Of a stretch of 64,000 nt of DNA, positions 38,411 to 48,774 are shown one piece after another. The stretch lies in NCBI GenBank assembly GCA_965216025.1, contig CBDCEX010000013.1, positions 124,001 through 188,000 on the forward strand. Direction: 5' to 3'. The translations under genes and the position numbers were made by a program. Numbering within the stretch: position 1 is the stretch's first letter; each line of letters opens with the position of its first letter. This DNA comes from JADFQT01 sp965216025 (GTDB lineage: Bacteria > Chloroflexota > Dehalococcoidia > Lucifugimonadales > UBA3495). The notes under the pieces were generated by a model, which saw nothing but the letters and a program-made list of their open reading frames with translations, was not told where the DNA came from and ran no database searches.

Positions 38411-40262
38411 GTGGGGGAGTCTCACCCTCACGCTCTCACAGAACCGGACGTGAGCCTCTCGGCTCATCCGGCTCTTATCGTCCAACCTCAGGCGGCACCA
38501 GATGCCAGTGGGCAAATAATGCCGGCTGACGGGTCGCAATGCGACCCAGCCAGTGCATCGCCCGGCGGCGGTGCCTCCCCAATCTCTTGTATTTCCTACC
38601 AGCCCAGCGGGTCAAGATTCGGTTCAGGTGGCGTAACGTAGGATACAGCGCCGACTTGTAGAAGCGACTGTAGTAGTTAATCCAGCCCCGTATCATGGGG
38701 TTGAACATGCGAGCCAAGTCGTCCAGGGATTTGTCGCTGCGCCGGTGCAAGCTCCAGCCTCGGATAGTCTAGCGGATCCTCTTGGTCACCCGGTTGCTCA
38801 CCGCCGGACTGAAGTTGACGAAGTATTCCCCCCACCGATTCTTCGACCCCCGGGCCCGGAAAGTGTAGCCAAGGAAGTCGAATCTCTCGTTGCGGTAGTT
38901 CCCTCGCCGGCCATCATCCTTGCAGTAGACAATCTTGGTCTTCTCCGGTTGTAACTCCAAACCCCATTCGGAGAACCGACCCTTCAGTTCTCGCCAAAGC
39001 TCCTTGGCTTGGTCTTCACTCTGGCAGTGGCAAACCACATCATCAGCGTAGCGTTCGAAGGATATCGAAGGGTGTTTCCTCCGCATCCACGTATCGAACC
39101 CATAGTGCAGGAAGAGATTCGCCAGCAGGGGACTAATCACCCCTCCTTGCGGGGTTCCCTTCCCCGGATTGACCAGGGTGCCGTCCGCCAGTTGCACCGG
39201 CGCTTTGAGCCAGCGCTCGACGTACAGCACCACCCACTGACAATTGTCATGCTTTCTCACCGCTCGCATCAGCAGCTCGTGGTCGATGTTGTCAAAGAAA
39301 CCATTGATGTCTACATCCAGGACCCAGTTGCTGCGCCAGCAGCGGTTCCGGGCTACCCCGATTGCTTCTATCGCCGACTTCCCAGCGCGATACCGGTAGG
39401 AATCTGGATGGAATAGATTTTCCACCTGCTCCTCCAGGCGTCCCTTGACCACCGTCTGAGCGACCCGGTCCGCGACCGTTGGAATACCCAACGGTCGCCT
39501 TCCGCCGTCCCCTTTTGGTATCTCGACCCTTCGCACCGGCGGCGGGAAATAGCTGCCCGACGACAGCCGATTCCAGAGCTTGTAGAGGTTGTTGGCTAAC
39601 TCCCCCTCAAAGCTGGCTATCGACTGCTCATCTACTCCAGCCCCTCCCTGGTTGGCTTTTACCCGCTTATATGCCTCCCATACCTCTCTCTTGGAAATAT
39701 AAAAGGGTTTTGCCTTATCCATCAGGTTCCTCCCATCCCTGGTTGACCTACTGATAAAGCCGGACGATGTCACCCCTTCGCTCCAGCCCCATTACAGAAC
39801 CTTCTCCACTACTACGGGTGACTCCGCCCCTGTGCCCCGCTTCGGTACTCTCACCCTTGTGGGGACCTCCCACTTGGGTTTCTCCCTTGCCATCGGGGCG
39901 ACAGGTTCCCAAGTTCCACACAAGAGCCTGAGTCAAGGTCACGCCACCTTCATGCCGGACGCCGCCTGGCCAGTAAACAGGTTCCTTCCAGGCTTTTCCT
40001 GGGCTAACAACTCCCTCCCAGTTTTGACGTCGTCCCTACCTTTTCGACACGTCATCAGTGGTTCGCTTCCGCTCGTCTCCTTGACCCTCACCTGACGAGT
40101 TCTTCTCGCCTTTTCCTGAACGCTCACTACCCTGGCTTTTGACCAACGCAGCTTCAGGTGGTTTGGAACCTGAGCCTGCACCCCGGTCCCGAGGGGCCCT
40201 CCCTCATCTCTTGTGCAGCATGGCACTTCCAGCGTTTCCTCCTTTCCATGCCTTCTTGGCAC
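38411..40262 (-). mobile_element. Group II intron
   Basis: The intron starts GTGCC at 40262 (the group II rule is GUGYG) and ends AC at 38411. Domain V is recognisable just before the 3' end as GAGCCGGATGAGCCGAGAGG then CTCACGTCCGGTTC (about 38437-38472). It is followed by a domain VI-like helix. A reverse transcriptase/maturase gene occupies the middle. Boundaries were set by in-frame continuity of the IS3 orfB. The total of 1,852 bp is normal for bacterial introns with a short intron-encoded protein. Confidence 0.9.
38475..39722 (-). pseudogene. Group II intron reverse transcriptase/maturase with one internal TAG
   Basis: The start MDKAKPFYISKREVWEAYKR has GGAGGA seven bases upstream. RT motifs are complete: IPKGDGGRRPLGIPTVADRV, VLDVDINGFFDNIDHELL, GTPQGGVISPLLANLFLHY and FERYADDVVCHC. 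The maturase X domain (RRSDKSLDDLARMFNPMIRG) lies downstream. A TAG at 38769-38771 (KRIR stop TIRGWSLHRR) separates RT from maturase; relatives often have Gln there, so CAG to TAG is likely. No endonuclease domain is seen. The RT part alone would be about 317 aa. Confidence 0.88.
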
Positions 40263-40915
40263 ACTGTTGTCCAGGTACCTACCTTTACCATCCATGCTGA
40301 CCTGGATGCCCCGCTCCTGCAACGTCTGGGTAAAGGCATCACTGGTGAAATGTGCCCCCTGGTCCGTGTTAAAGACCTCCGGTCGTCCCTTGCCCAAAGC
40401 TTCCTCCAAGGCCGTCACACAGAAGTCGGTGTCCATGGTGTTGGAGAGCTTCCAGGCCAGCACATGCCGGCTGTGCCAGTCCATGATGGCCACCAAGTAC
40501 AAAAATCCCTGAGCCATGGGGATGTAGGTAATGTCCGCCGCCCAGACCTGGTCGACCTGATTAACATCCACTCCCTTCAGCAGGTAGGGATAGACCCGAT
40601 GTCCCGGAGCTGGCTTGCTAGTGTTGGGACGCCGATAGATGGCTTCCAGGCCCATCAACCGCATCAGCCTTCGAACCTTGCTTCGGCTCACTAGGTAGCC
40701 CTCTGCCAGCAGCCAGGCCTTCATTCTCCTGGAACCGTAGAAGGGCGTCTTCAAATACTGACGGTCCATCCGAGCCATCAACTCCAGGTCTTCTGCTCTG
40801 GTCGAGACTGGCCGGTAGTACACCCAGGCTCGGCTGATGTTCAGCAGTGCACACTGACGGACCAGGGACAGTTGCTTATGGCCTCGGTCGATCATGGCCT
40901 GCCGCAGGCTGCGAT

Positions 40916-41215
40916 TCATAGACCGGACCTTTCCGACAAAAAATCGCGTTCTACCTTCAGCTGGCCGATGTGCCGGTAGAGTTGGTTAATCTGAGCTTCT
41001 TTGGCTTTCTCCTGGGACCTCTGATTGGTGGCAAAAAGCTCCGGGACACCTTCCACCAGAGCCCTTTTCCAGGAGTGAATCTGACTGGGATGGACCTCAA
41101 ATCGACTGGCCAGTTGGGCGATGGTCTCTTCCCCCTGAAGCGCGGCCAGCGCCACCTTGGCCTTGAACGCCGGGCTGTGTTTCTTCCTTGTCTGCTTCAT
41201 GTCCTGCTCCTCCAC
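40916..41215 (-). CDS. IS3-family OrfA
   Basis: A 99-aa DNA-binding subunit starting MEEQDMKQTRKKHSPAFKAK with helix-turn-helix LASRFEVHPSQIHSWKRAL and a leucine-rich coiled coil. Its stop overlaps the orfB start in an ATGA arrangement, so OrfAB could be made by frameshifting or OrfB by reinitiation. It is intact. Confidence 0.92.
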   Translation of the reverse strand: MEEQDMKQTRKKHSPAFKAKVALAALQGEETIAQLASRFEVHPSQIHSWKRALVEGVPELFATNQRSQEKAKEAQINQLYRHIGQLKVERDFLSERSGL

Positions 41216-41270
41216 GTCGCTTAATTGCCGGTTATTTTAGGAGCCGAACTCTCTCTTAGCCAGTTGTCTA

Positions 41271-42500
41271 AACCAAAGCTAAGGTGAAACCTACATAAAG
41301 CGAACCCGAAGAGGAGTTGCGATATTCTGTAAAAGAAGTCGAGTGGCGGTGGTGGAAGGGATGACAGACATAGTGCAACTCATGGAAGAGTGGCAACTCA
41401 ATGTAGGTGACTTACGGGAAAGGATGTATCGAGCGCCAACACCTCGAGAGCGAGAGCGATGGCACGGGCTATGGTTGTTGGCCCAAGGGTGGTCGGCTAT
41501 CCAGGTGGCTGAGGCTTTGGACAGAGAGCCTCATACCATTGGAAACTGGCTGGCCAACTTTCGCCGAGGCGGGGCCCAAGGTTTGGTCTTTGAACAGACT
41601 GGGGGTTCCCCCCCGTCTTGAACTGGGGTCAACAGAACCAACTGAAGTCTGCGGTGCAAAATCCGCCTGGAGAGGCGGGAGTTGAATTGTCCAACTGGAA
41701 TTGGAAAGTAGTGAGGCAATTTCTCAAGCAGAGCTTTGACCTGGGGCTGAGTCGAAGCAGTTGCTTGAACTACCTCCATCGGTTGGGCTTCGTGCTGAAG
41801 CGACCCAAGAAACGCCTCCTGAAAGCCAAGGATGAAGCGCGGAAAGCCTTCGTCCTCCAGTACAGCCAAATCCGAGAGGAGGCCCAAGAGAGTGGGGCCA
41901 AAATCTTCTTCGTAGACGAAGCCCACTTTCGGGCCGATGCCGATCTGAGGGGGAAATGGGTGCTCAAGGGAGAGCCGGCGCTGGTGGACTCTACCAGTCC
42001 TTGGTGGGGAGAGAAGGCCTGCTACTACTCGGGAGTTTGCTTGGAGGCTGGGGAGGTGGAAGCCATGGAAATAGCCGGCAACAGCAATGCCGAGACCTCC
42101 ACCGCCTTTTTACGGCAGCTAAGAGAAAAACATCCTGGACCCTCTGGTAGTGATTTGGGACAATGGGCCAGCCCACCGAGGAGAAGCGATTCGCAGCTAT
42201 TTGACCACCCCTGACTTGCAGCTGAGGCTGGTGGCCTTACCGGCCTACAGCCCAGACTTCAATGCCGACGAAGCCGTCTGGGACTGGGCCAGGGAAGAGG
42301 TCACGGCCAACGAATGCCTGGGAACAAAAGCCCAAGTCCAAGAGAAGATGAATGCATTCTTCGGCGGACTATCTCACCGTAAGGATGAAGTGAAACATCG
42401 CTGCCGAACCCTGTTACAAGCTCGAGCCGATGCATTGATTTTTACACCTTCCCTACCTTTGCCATCGCTGCAAAATGTAGTTCCCACCTTGGCTTTGGTA
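41271..42500 (+). mobile_element. IS630-family element (type 1), copy B
   Basis: 1,230 bp with the same ends as copy A, flanked by TA at 41269-41270 and 42501-42502. It lies directly beside the IS3 element. Confidence 0.92.
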
Positions 42501-42503
42501 TAG
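41343..42503 (+). pseudogene. IS630 type 1 transposase, copy B
   Basis: Like copy A it has orfA (41343-41621) joined to orfB through TTC7GTC, so the slippage site is conserved. An extra C at about 42140 (GACCCTCTGG versus GACCTCTGG in copy A) then breaks the DDE domain between LREKHPG and VIWDNGPAHRG. The C-terminal part is readable to 42503, where TA of the target again supplies the stop. Inactive unless complemented by copy A. Confidence 0.88.
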
Positions 42504-42625
42504 TTGTTGGGTACCACCTCAGTTGGCCTGGATTAGACTGGCAGCCGTTGGAGTCTACGTGCCCGAACACTAGGCGGCGCTTCCCTCGAATCTCAGCTAT
42601 CCTGGCAGTCAAAACAGGTACACCT

Positions 42626-43024
42626 ATGAAGATGGGCAAGAAATTGTTAATAAGCACTGTGACCCTGGCCGCGGTTGTGATTGCCCTATTTTTGGCTCCG
42701 GTCGGGGCCCAACCTTCCCGACAGACCGAGTGCTCCTTCGCCGGAGTCTGGCGCACTACTTACGGCGAGATGCCTTTGCAGCAGTCCGGCGCCAGCGTTA
42801 CCGGAACCTACGGCGCTCAGGCCGTAAAAAGAGTAGAGGGAACCTTTCGGGAAGGTGTGTTGACGGGTAGTTGGTCCCATCCTCCTACCTTTTCAGCGGA
42901 AAATAATCAGGCCGGTGACGTTGAGTTTCGAATCGCCTCAAACTGCGAAACCTTTGAGGGCAGGTGCAAACGTTGCAATCAATTGCAACGCCGTGAGAAG
43001 CCTCGCAGTGGGGGGCCCGGCTAG
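42626..43024 (+). CDS. Small exported protein, unknown function
   Basis: 132 aa from ATG 42626. A signal peptide (MKMGKKLLISTVTLAAVVIA then LFLAPVGAQP) is followed by a small beta-rich domain (FAGVWRTTYGEMPLQQSGAS, TGTYGAQAVKRVEGTFREGV, LTGSWSHPPTF). The pattern of short antiparallel strands with NG/SG turns is found in many uncharacterised secreted proteins. The end after NCETFEGR is Cys/Arg-rich and may be out of frame. Function is not known. Confidence 0.65.
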   Translation: MKMGKKLLISTVTLAAVVIALFLAPVGAQPSRQTECSFAGVWRTTYGEMPLQQSGASVTGTYGAQAVKRVEGTFREGVLTGSWSHPPTFSAENNQAGDVEFRIASNCETFEGRCKRCNQLQRREKPRSGGPG

Positions 43025-43069
43025 CCTCTTGCCACTTCAAACTGAACCACTACCCAGAAGTCCGAATAT

Positions 43070-43405
43070 TTGCGCAAACTGCCTTTATTGTGGCCAGGTG
43101 ATTTAATCGTGAACATAAGAGTTGTGCTGGCGGTCACTACGTTAATTGAATTCATCGGGCTCGGAGTGGTTCTATCCGTGTGGGAACGGTGGGGGCTTAC
43201 AGACCTCTGGTACATGTTGCTGCCTCTAGGTGTTCTGTTGGGGATTGCGTATGCCGAGAATATATACAGCGCCATGGAGCCCGATCTTGAAAGGCGGCCC
43301 GGAATGTTAGTGTTAATACTTTCCTTCTGGTTTCCACTTGTGGGCCTTGCCTTGGCGCTCGTCCGAGTTTACAGGTGGCTAGCCAACCCATCCCGAGCCG
43401 GTTGA
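43070..43405 (+). CDS. Small membrane protein, unknown function
   Basis: Up to 111 aa with three hydrophobic segments: VVLAVTTLIEFIGLGVVLSV, LWYMLLPLGVLLGIAYA and MLVLILSFWFPLVGLALALV. A GTG at 43109 (VNIRVVLAV) is an alternative start, nearer to the first membrane helix. No family recognised. Confidence 0.6.
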   Translation: MRKLPLLWPGDLIVNIRVVLAVTTLIEFIGLGVVLSVWERWGLTDLWYMLLPLGVLLGIAYAENIYSAMEPDLERRPGMLVLILSFWFPLVGLALALVRVYRWLANPSRAG

Positions 43406-43677
43406 CGTGAGACCCCCCATGTATACTGAGGATGTGACGCAAGAGATTCCTGTCCCCAAAACCTCGCACCCCAATTACCATGACAATCCCCGACACTCAC
43501 CCTAATTACCATTCTCACATTGTGTGATGTTCCGCGGCGCAATTCCGAAGAGCAGGTTATCTGGGGGAGATATGACGATCCAGCAGTTCGACCGCCTTCT
43601 GGTTTTCTCCCATGGTATCCAGAGCCTCGACTCTTGCCATGTCCACCAGATAGGCAACTTCATGCGCGGCTGGTTTT
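43406..43677. other. Convergent intergenic region
   Basis: About 270 bp between convergent genes. CCCCAATTACC-like units (near 43469 and ACCCTAATTACCATT near 43500) are repeated loosely. No terminator of standard form recognised. Confidence 0.35.
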
Positions 43678-45362
43678 TCAGCCAGCTTGTCCAGAGGCGA
43701 AAGGTCTAGGCTGAACGGTTCTGAACGGTTCAACTGATTTTTGAGAATCCCCCTCCGGCAGTAGAGCTATCAGGTGGTCTAGCCCCTCGGCCAGGTCCTG
43801 GTTGTAGAGGTCGACCAACCTCTCGATGTAGCCCACTAGCTCCTCAAGGCCTTGAGCCACTTGAGGAAACAACGCCTGCTGGCCCTCGTAGTAAAGCTGG
43901 TTGACCGAGTTGATGACCCGCCGGAGGGTGTATAACTCCAGCAGAAAGTCATGAGTTAGCTCCTTCCAGCGCCGCACCCGCTCAAAAAACCGCTCCTCGG
44001 CGTTGCTTCCCGGCCTATTAAGCTCCAGCGATTTCAACAAAGCCTGCCGCTGCCGCCATTCCAAATCCAGTCTCTCGGTACTCTCGTGAACCTGGTGCTG
44101 ATACCCCTCGGCGTGGCAGCTAAGCTTGCCCACTAGCGTTCCAGCCAAAGTCGCTTTGCCATCGCCACCTTGCTCCTCAACCCATCGGTTCCATTGGGAG
44201 AGCACCGACCCTGGATGAGGCCGGACTTCAGGTTGCCCTTAACGCGGCGGCCCCGCCAGCCCCGGTAGTCTTCCCAATTGAGGTGCTGGCCTCCCTCAAT
44301 CTCCCGGGTTCGACCAGGGACCCGGTCCAGGCGCTTCTGGGTCTGCTGCCACAGCTTGTTGGTCAGGTCGTTGCTAGCTTCCGTCCCATCCGCCGGGTTA
44401 GTAATCCTGAACCAAGCCAGGGGATGGGGGTCGTCGGACTCCTCTACCACCAGGCCCTGCTGCGCCAACAGAGCGCCCCACTCGGCCAGCATCACCACAA
44501 AGCGGTCCAGCCACTGCTCCTCGATTAAGGGCGCTTCGCGCAGGAAGGCGTGAGGCACCGTGGGCAGCTCCACCATTAGGCCCTCGAAGACCAAATCCTT
44601 CATGGTAGACACTATTGTTTCATAGTGTCCGCTGAATTCCGCGTCGGTGACGTCGGCCAAGCCGTTGGAATAGTCCTCTCCAGTCAAGAATTTGTCGAAG
44701 CTTTCCTGGTCGAAGAAAAGGGCTCTTTCTTCTTCCAGGTTCGGTCCAGATAGGAAGCCGGTGTAATAGCGCTGCAACCGGTATGCCCCGTCGGGGAGTT
44801 CAGTCTTTCCCTCAGCCACCAAGCTGTCGGTGACCCAACCAGCCACATCGTCGCTTTCTTCCAATGCCTCCCAGGGGATCAGGTGATTCTCTATAGCAGC
44901 GTCCACAGCGGCGGCGGTCTCCGGGTCTAGGGGGTAGGGCAGGTTCAGACCAACCATCATCCGGCTATGCTGGGCCTGGCCGTTGTGGAAATTCTCTCGC
45001 ACCAGGGCGCTGAGTTGCTGGACCAGCAGCAAGGAGCGGGTCGCAAAATAGCGGTCCCTCTCTGCCAGCCGACTGTTGGCCTGCTGGTGGAGGTGGAATA
45101 AGAAGAGCACGTCCAGGTCGGCTTGGTGCTGTGCCCGGTTGATTTCCTCCTTTGGTCTGCCCTTCAGGGTTTGCTCCACTGCAGCCCTCATCTGATCTCC
45201 GAGACGGCGTAGCGGCCATGCGTTGTCGGGCTGAGTCTTCATGTGACGGGCATATTCTTCCAAGCTCCCAAACTGATGAGCCTCCGCCATCCAATGCAAC
45301 ATCGCCTGCTTGGGGGTCAAGTTGGACTCCAGCTTGTCCAGTCTGCGCTTGCCGCTAGTCAT
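43678..45362 (-). pseudogene. Unknown protein, about 560 aa, one frameshift
   Basis: The first frame (45362-44133) begins MTSGKRRLDKLESNLTPKQA and is rich in acidic helices, with LGDQMRAAVEQTLKGRPKEE and LFFDQESFDKFLTGEDYSNG. Near 44205 the better sequence moves to the neighbouring frame (VLSQWNRWVEEQGGDGKATL then long helices such as ERFFERVRRWKELTHDFLLE). Restoring one base gives about 561 aa. The first ATG overlaps the stop of the upstream 120-aa gene, so the two are translationally coupled. I do not recognise the family. The helical tail may be a coiled coil. Confidence 0.65.
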
Positions 45363-45717
45363 CAGCCAACTCCGGAGAGAAATCGCTGACCTCTGGATTT
45401 ACGTCAAAGACCGGTTCAGCCAAGGCCTTCCGGCCCTGGACCGCTGCTTCCAAGTAGGCCAGGCGCTCTTCCAGCTCCCCAACCTCCAGGAGCTTGGCAG
45501 CCACCCCGACCAGGTAGCCCAGGGTCCGGGAACGGGCGATGGAGTTTACCAGACCTAACGTATCCAGGGCGGCGATCTCCAACAACCGGCGCAGATCAAC
45601 CACAGCAACCAGGCCATTGAACTCATAGGCCCCAGCCAAAGCCACCTCTCGGCGGCGGCGCATGCCACCCAGACGCCTCGCTTCAGCAATCTCTTCGGCG
45701 TACTCAGGGGAATGCAT
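45355..45717 (-). CDS. Unknown small helical protein, first gene of coupled pair
   Basis: 120 aa, almost wholly alpha-helical: MHSPEYAEEIAEARRLGGMR, LRRLLEIAALDTLGLVNSIA, and KLLEVGELEERLAYLEAAVQ. It overlaps the following gene by eight bases (GATGACTAG), a typical coupled arrangement. The pattern resembles small subunits that accompany large unknown proteins on mobile DNA, but I cannot name a family. The region 45718-45942 upstream carries no gene. Confidence 0.65.
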   Translation of the reverse strand: MHSPEYAEEIAEARRLGGMRRRREVALAGAYEFNGLVAVVDLRRLLEIAALDTLGLVNSIARSRTLGYLVGVAAKLLEVGELEERLAYLEAAVQGRKALAEPVFDVNPEVSDFSPELADD

Positions 45718-45942
45718 AAAGCAGAACTCCCCCTCCTTCAGAGGGGGTGACTGGCCGCGTGAATTTCATTCATGCACGACGAAGTTTGGGAGAGAGAAAA
45801 GCCAGTATGCTTACCCGGAATTCCTAAATCCGCGTTGCTATTTGCAATCTAGGGAGTTCCCCAAGCTCCTGCACATCGCCGCTGTTGATATTCCTGAAGG
45901 TGTAAGCGCAGATTGCCTGCACCCTCACACCATGGCACAGGA

Positions 45943-47489
45943 TCATTCGGTGATGGGCCTCGAAACGATCCACAGACTTACCGTCGTGTATAGCACCATC
46001 AGCACCAACATGGGCAGCTGGCTCTTCATCACCAGGGTCCGGTCTCCATAAAGCGCCGTGGCTCGCAGATGGGCCAGGTAGACCGCCACCATGTGACCCA
46101 CTACTATCACCGCCACCGAGAAAACCCAGAGGAACTTGGCGCCGATGATACCGATGTCTATCAGGTATTCACCGGTGCCAAAAAGATTCCACTCAAAGCC
46201 GAAGGGATCGGACATTAACGGTATTATTTGCTGCCCTTGTATCAACAGCAAACCGAGAAAATGGGCATAGTTGTAGGCGAGAGCGATTGGTATGAGGGAA
46301 AAGGCGAAGGCTGCTACAAGGGTGGCTGCCAACGGTCCCTTCTTGCCCACTGCCCGGAACATCAAATTTGAGAAGAACCAGTAGACGCCGGTTAAAGCCA
46401 GGGGAACGCCAATTAACCCCAGGGTATTGGCTATTACCGCTCCATTCAGAAACTTGTAGGTCAGGCCGGGGAAGCTGAAGATGAAAAATGTCTGTACCGC
46501 AACCCATTCTGGAGTGGCGCTGAGTCCGTCGAAGGTGACCGAGGCCAGCAGCAATACCACCAGGGCCACTACGCTGGGAGTCACAACCCCGGTGTTGTGA
46601 AGCCCCACCGCGGGAGGCCGCAGATTAAACTGGGGAGCCTCCGCGTATTCGGCGCACTCGTAGCAGTCGACGCAGGAGCCGTCCTCCGCCAGGCAGCTGC
46701 CGCTGTAGCAGTCCCGGCAGACCGCAGGCTCAGCGACCCGAACCTCGGTGACGGAAAATCGGGCAAGGAACCCAAACACGACCGAGAAGACCTCTCCGTG
46801 CCGGAGCCACTGATGTCTGCCGAACATGAACATTCCCAGCCAGGTAATCACCGAGTAGAAAATGATCAGCTGGCTCAGGCTCTTGGGGACGGCGCTTTCG
46901 GAGAAGGCGCTTTCCAGCCAGGCAAACACAAAAAAAGCGCCACCGCCGGCCACAGGCCCCATTTGCTTGGGTAATCGACCCCCAGGGTCATTTCCTGGTC
47001 GGGCCAAAACTGCCGGTAAAGGCCCTCCAGCCAGCCGTAAACGATTTTCCAGGGGTTTAGCAATACCCAGAGGTTTCCCAGCATCGCCACCGTAAAACCC
47101 ATCCCAACCCACCAGATCACCCAGACGAAGGTCGGCGCCAAATTGTCCACCGGCCGCTGGTCTCCGAATAATCCGGTGGCAATAACTAAAAAGAAAAGGA
47201 ACACCGAAAGGACCTTGATGGGAAGCAGGAAGGGACCACTAAAGACTGTACGTGCCGGAGAGAATCGGCAAAGATTGAAGCGAGGGTAGGAAAACTCCCG
47301 GCGCTCTCCGCGGACGAAGAGGCCGATCAGAACGAAGGAGAGAACCACCGCCGCGGCGCCCCCTACGGCGAAGAACCCCAGGGGCAAGGGTAGATCGTAG
47401 CGCTCACCAAAACCGTGGGCAAAAACCGGCCTGGCCGCCAGACCGAGCATCACTGCCAGGGCGAAAAGGGTTAAATAGCGAAGTTTCAT
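45943..47489 (-). pseudogene. Polytopic membrane protein (HGFGERYDLPLP family), one frameshift
   Basis: The 5' frame (47489-46875) has a signal peptide, then AHGFGERYDLPLPLGFFAVG and several membrane helices. The 3' frame (to 45943) continues FFVFAWLESAFSESAVPKSL, a cysteine cluster (VCRDCYSGSCLAEDG, CVDCYECAEYAE) and about six more helices. They join at T7 on the coding strand (46930-46936). One more T would give one protein of 515 aa. Homologues with the HGFG-RYDLPLP start are often annotated only as fenitrothion hydrolase-like membrane proteins; I would not assign activity. The position beside cupredoxin and YtkA-like genes suggests metal handling. Confidence 0.7.
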
Positions 47490-47545
47490 GCCGGCATATT
47501 CCCCAGGTCCACAAATTCCCTAGGTCGAAAGGTCAGGCCAGGCGG

Positions 47546-48013
47546 TCACCGAGGACGCACTTCCAGGAAGCCGATATCCACCTCCTCTCCCTCATCATGA
47601 TTATCTTCTCCTCACGGGGATTCGGGAGTCCCATTATGCACAGCAGCGCCCGGGCCTGGCTGGCCCCCGTTGTGGCTTTGGTGCTCCTCCTCGGCGGCAT
47701 GAAAGGTAATGCGAAATCTGCCGGTAGCCTCGGCCACGAAGAAGAACTCCGCAGCCTCTCCCGGTTTGATGTCCTCCTCAATGTCGTAGCCGTGAAGGTG
47801 AAACTCTCCCGGCTCCTCAACCTCTATCAACAATGTGACGGAATCACCCTGTGCCACCCGGATGGTTTCGGGGTCAAGCTGGTCTCCAATAAGCTTCACT
47901 GGAATCTCCAGTTCCTCCGGACCACCGCCGCCGCAAGCCGCCGCAGCCAGCAAGAGCATGGGGAGCAGGACTACGAGCACCCAGATTAGTCTGGGCATAG
48001 ACCGAGTTTTCAT
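47546..48013 (-). pseudogene. Cupredoxin-like lipoprotein with internal TGA
   Basis: ATG 48013 follows AAGGAGG by five bases. The signal peptide ends in a lipobox (LLLAAAACGGGG). The mature domain is a small cupredoxin-like fold: VKLIGDQLDPETIRVAQGDS, GEFHLHGYDIEEDIKPGEAA and GRFRITFHAAEEEHQSH, with His residues that could bind copper. The frame meets TGA at 47612-47614 after HNGTPESP. It continues without other stops as GEDNHDEGEEVDIGFLEVRP to 47546, an acidic linker plus final beta strand that such proteins normally have. Without it the fold lacks its last strand. Confidence 0.75.
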
Positions 48014-48162
48014 AATTGCCTCCTTCATAGCAAGAATCGTTGTTGAGATTAAGTGGTGATAGTTATGGCCAGCATCACCCATACGCGGCATGCGCCACAG
48101 GTCTGTCCGGTAGGGCTGCGGCATCCACAGGGGCGATGGGTTACAGCCGGATTGAAAGGAGA

Positions 48163-48702
48163 TTAGCCTCGGGGAGGTTTCTCTGGAGGTGGGATGAATG
48201 CTTCGAGAGGAAGATCGTCGTGGGCTAAGGTGGACAAAAACCAGTCGTCGGGCGGATCAGGGAAGAAAACATCGCCCCGCAACGAAGGTGCACTAAAGGG
48301 AGTAAAGCCCTGTTCACTACCTTCCTGCGAAGTAAGGTATACGATGTCCTGGGATGGGGCACTTTTTGATGAGGAATCTCGGAAAACATCGTCCGCCTTG
48401 TCGTGAGTGTGGCTGGGTGAGTGAGAGTGGAGTGTCTCGTAGGGGTGAACATGGTCAGGAACAGCCGCCCCCACGTAAATATGCACGTGCTCCAATTGCC
48501 GTTCAGCGAAATGATGCTCCAGCATGGGCCCAAAGACGGGCAAGAAGAGGGCGCCAACTGTGATGGCCAAGAACAAGCGGCAGAGAATTCGCCTGGGAAT
48601 GGAGTCATCCACCCTTGTTACCGCCACCACGTTCCAGTGCTTCTTTGGTCCATGTCTTGTTTGGTGGTGGCCTATCACCATGCACCCATTCTTCTCGGGC
48701 AT
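48163..48702 (-). CDS. Histidine-rich membrane-anchored protein
   Basis: 179 aa (a start at residue 8 is also possible). One membrane segment, ILCRLFLAITVGALFLPVFG, is followed by a histidine-rich stretch: LEHHFAERQLEHVHIYVGAA, DHVHPYETLHSHSPSHTHD. The rest is polar with no known domain. Such His-rich segments commonly bind transition metals. It lies between two cupredoxin/YtkA-type genes on the same strand. No family name is known to me. Confidence 0.65.
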   Translation of the reverse strand: MPEKNGCMVIGHHQTRHGPKKHWNVVAVTRVDDSIPRRILCRLFLAITVGALFLPVFGPMLEHHFAERQLEHVHIYVGAAVPDHVHPYETLHSHSPSHTHDKADDVFRDSSSKSAPSQDIVYLTSQEGSEQGFTPFSAPSLRGDVFFPDPPDDWFLSTLAHDDLPLEAFIPPPEKPPRG

Positions 48703-48774
48703 CCCGGCAATCTGAAAGCTCGGGGAATAGCATCTTGGTGAGAAAATCCCTGCTTCACTCCTCCAGCCGGCTTC

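Larger units (their letters stand above)
38169..40919 (-). pseudogene. IS3-family OrfB transposase, split by a group II intron and frameshifted
   Basis: Exon 1 (40919-40263) encodes SRRMKAWLLAEGYLVSRSKV, then the rve core with WAADITYIPM and VFNTDQGAHFTSDAF, and ends GKGRYLDNS. Exon 2 (38410 downward) resumes TRLFVERLWRSIKYEEVYLK with the catalytic Glu, then a frame change near 38300 before FYNRQRPHQALSYRTPAEAY. If the intron splices, D, D and E are restored to one mRNA, but the 38300 frame change still removes the end of the protein. Confidence 0.85.
38138..41259 (-). mobile_element. IS3-family element interrupted by a group II intron
   Basis: Ends TTAAGAGAGTCTCCC (38138) and, reversed, CTAAGAGAGAGTTCGG (41259) form imperfect inverted repeats. 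It carries overlapping orfA and orfB on the minus strand, the IS3 arrangement. A 1,852-bp group II intron lies in orfB. IS630 copy B starts only 11 bp beyond the right end. No target duplication was clear. Confidence 0.85.

Noticed and set aside
43524..43709. Plus-strand 61-codon frame starting MMFRGAIPKS
   Set aside because: Largely antisense to the end of the unknown minus-strand gene and without family-like sequence.
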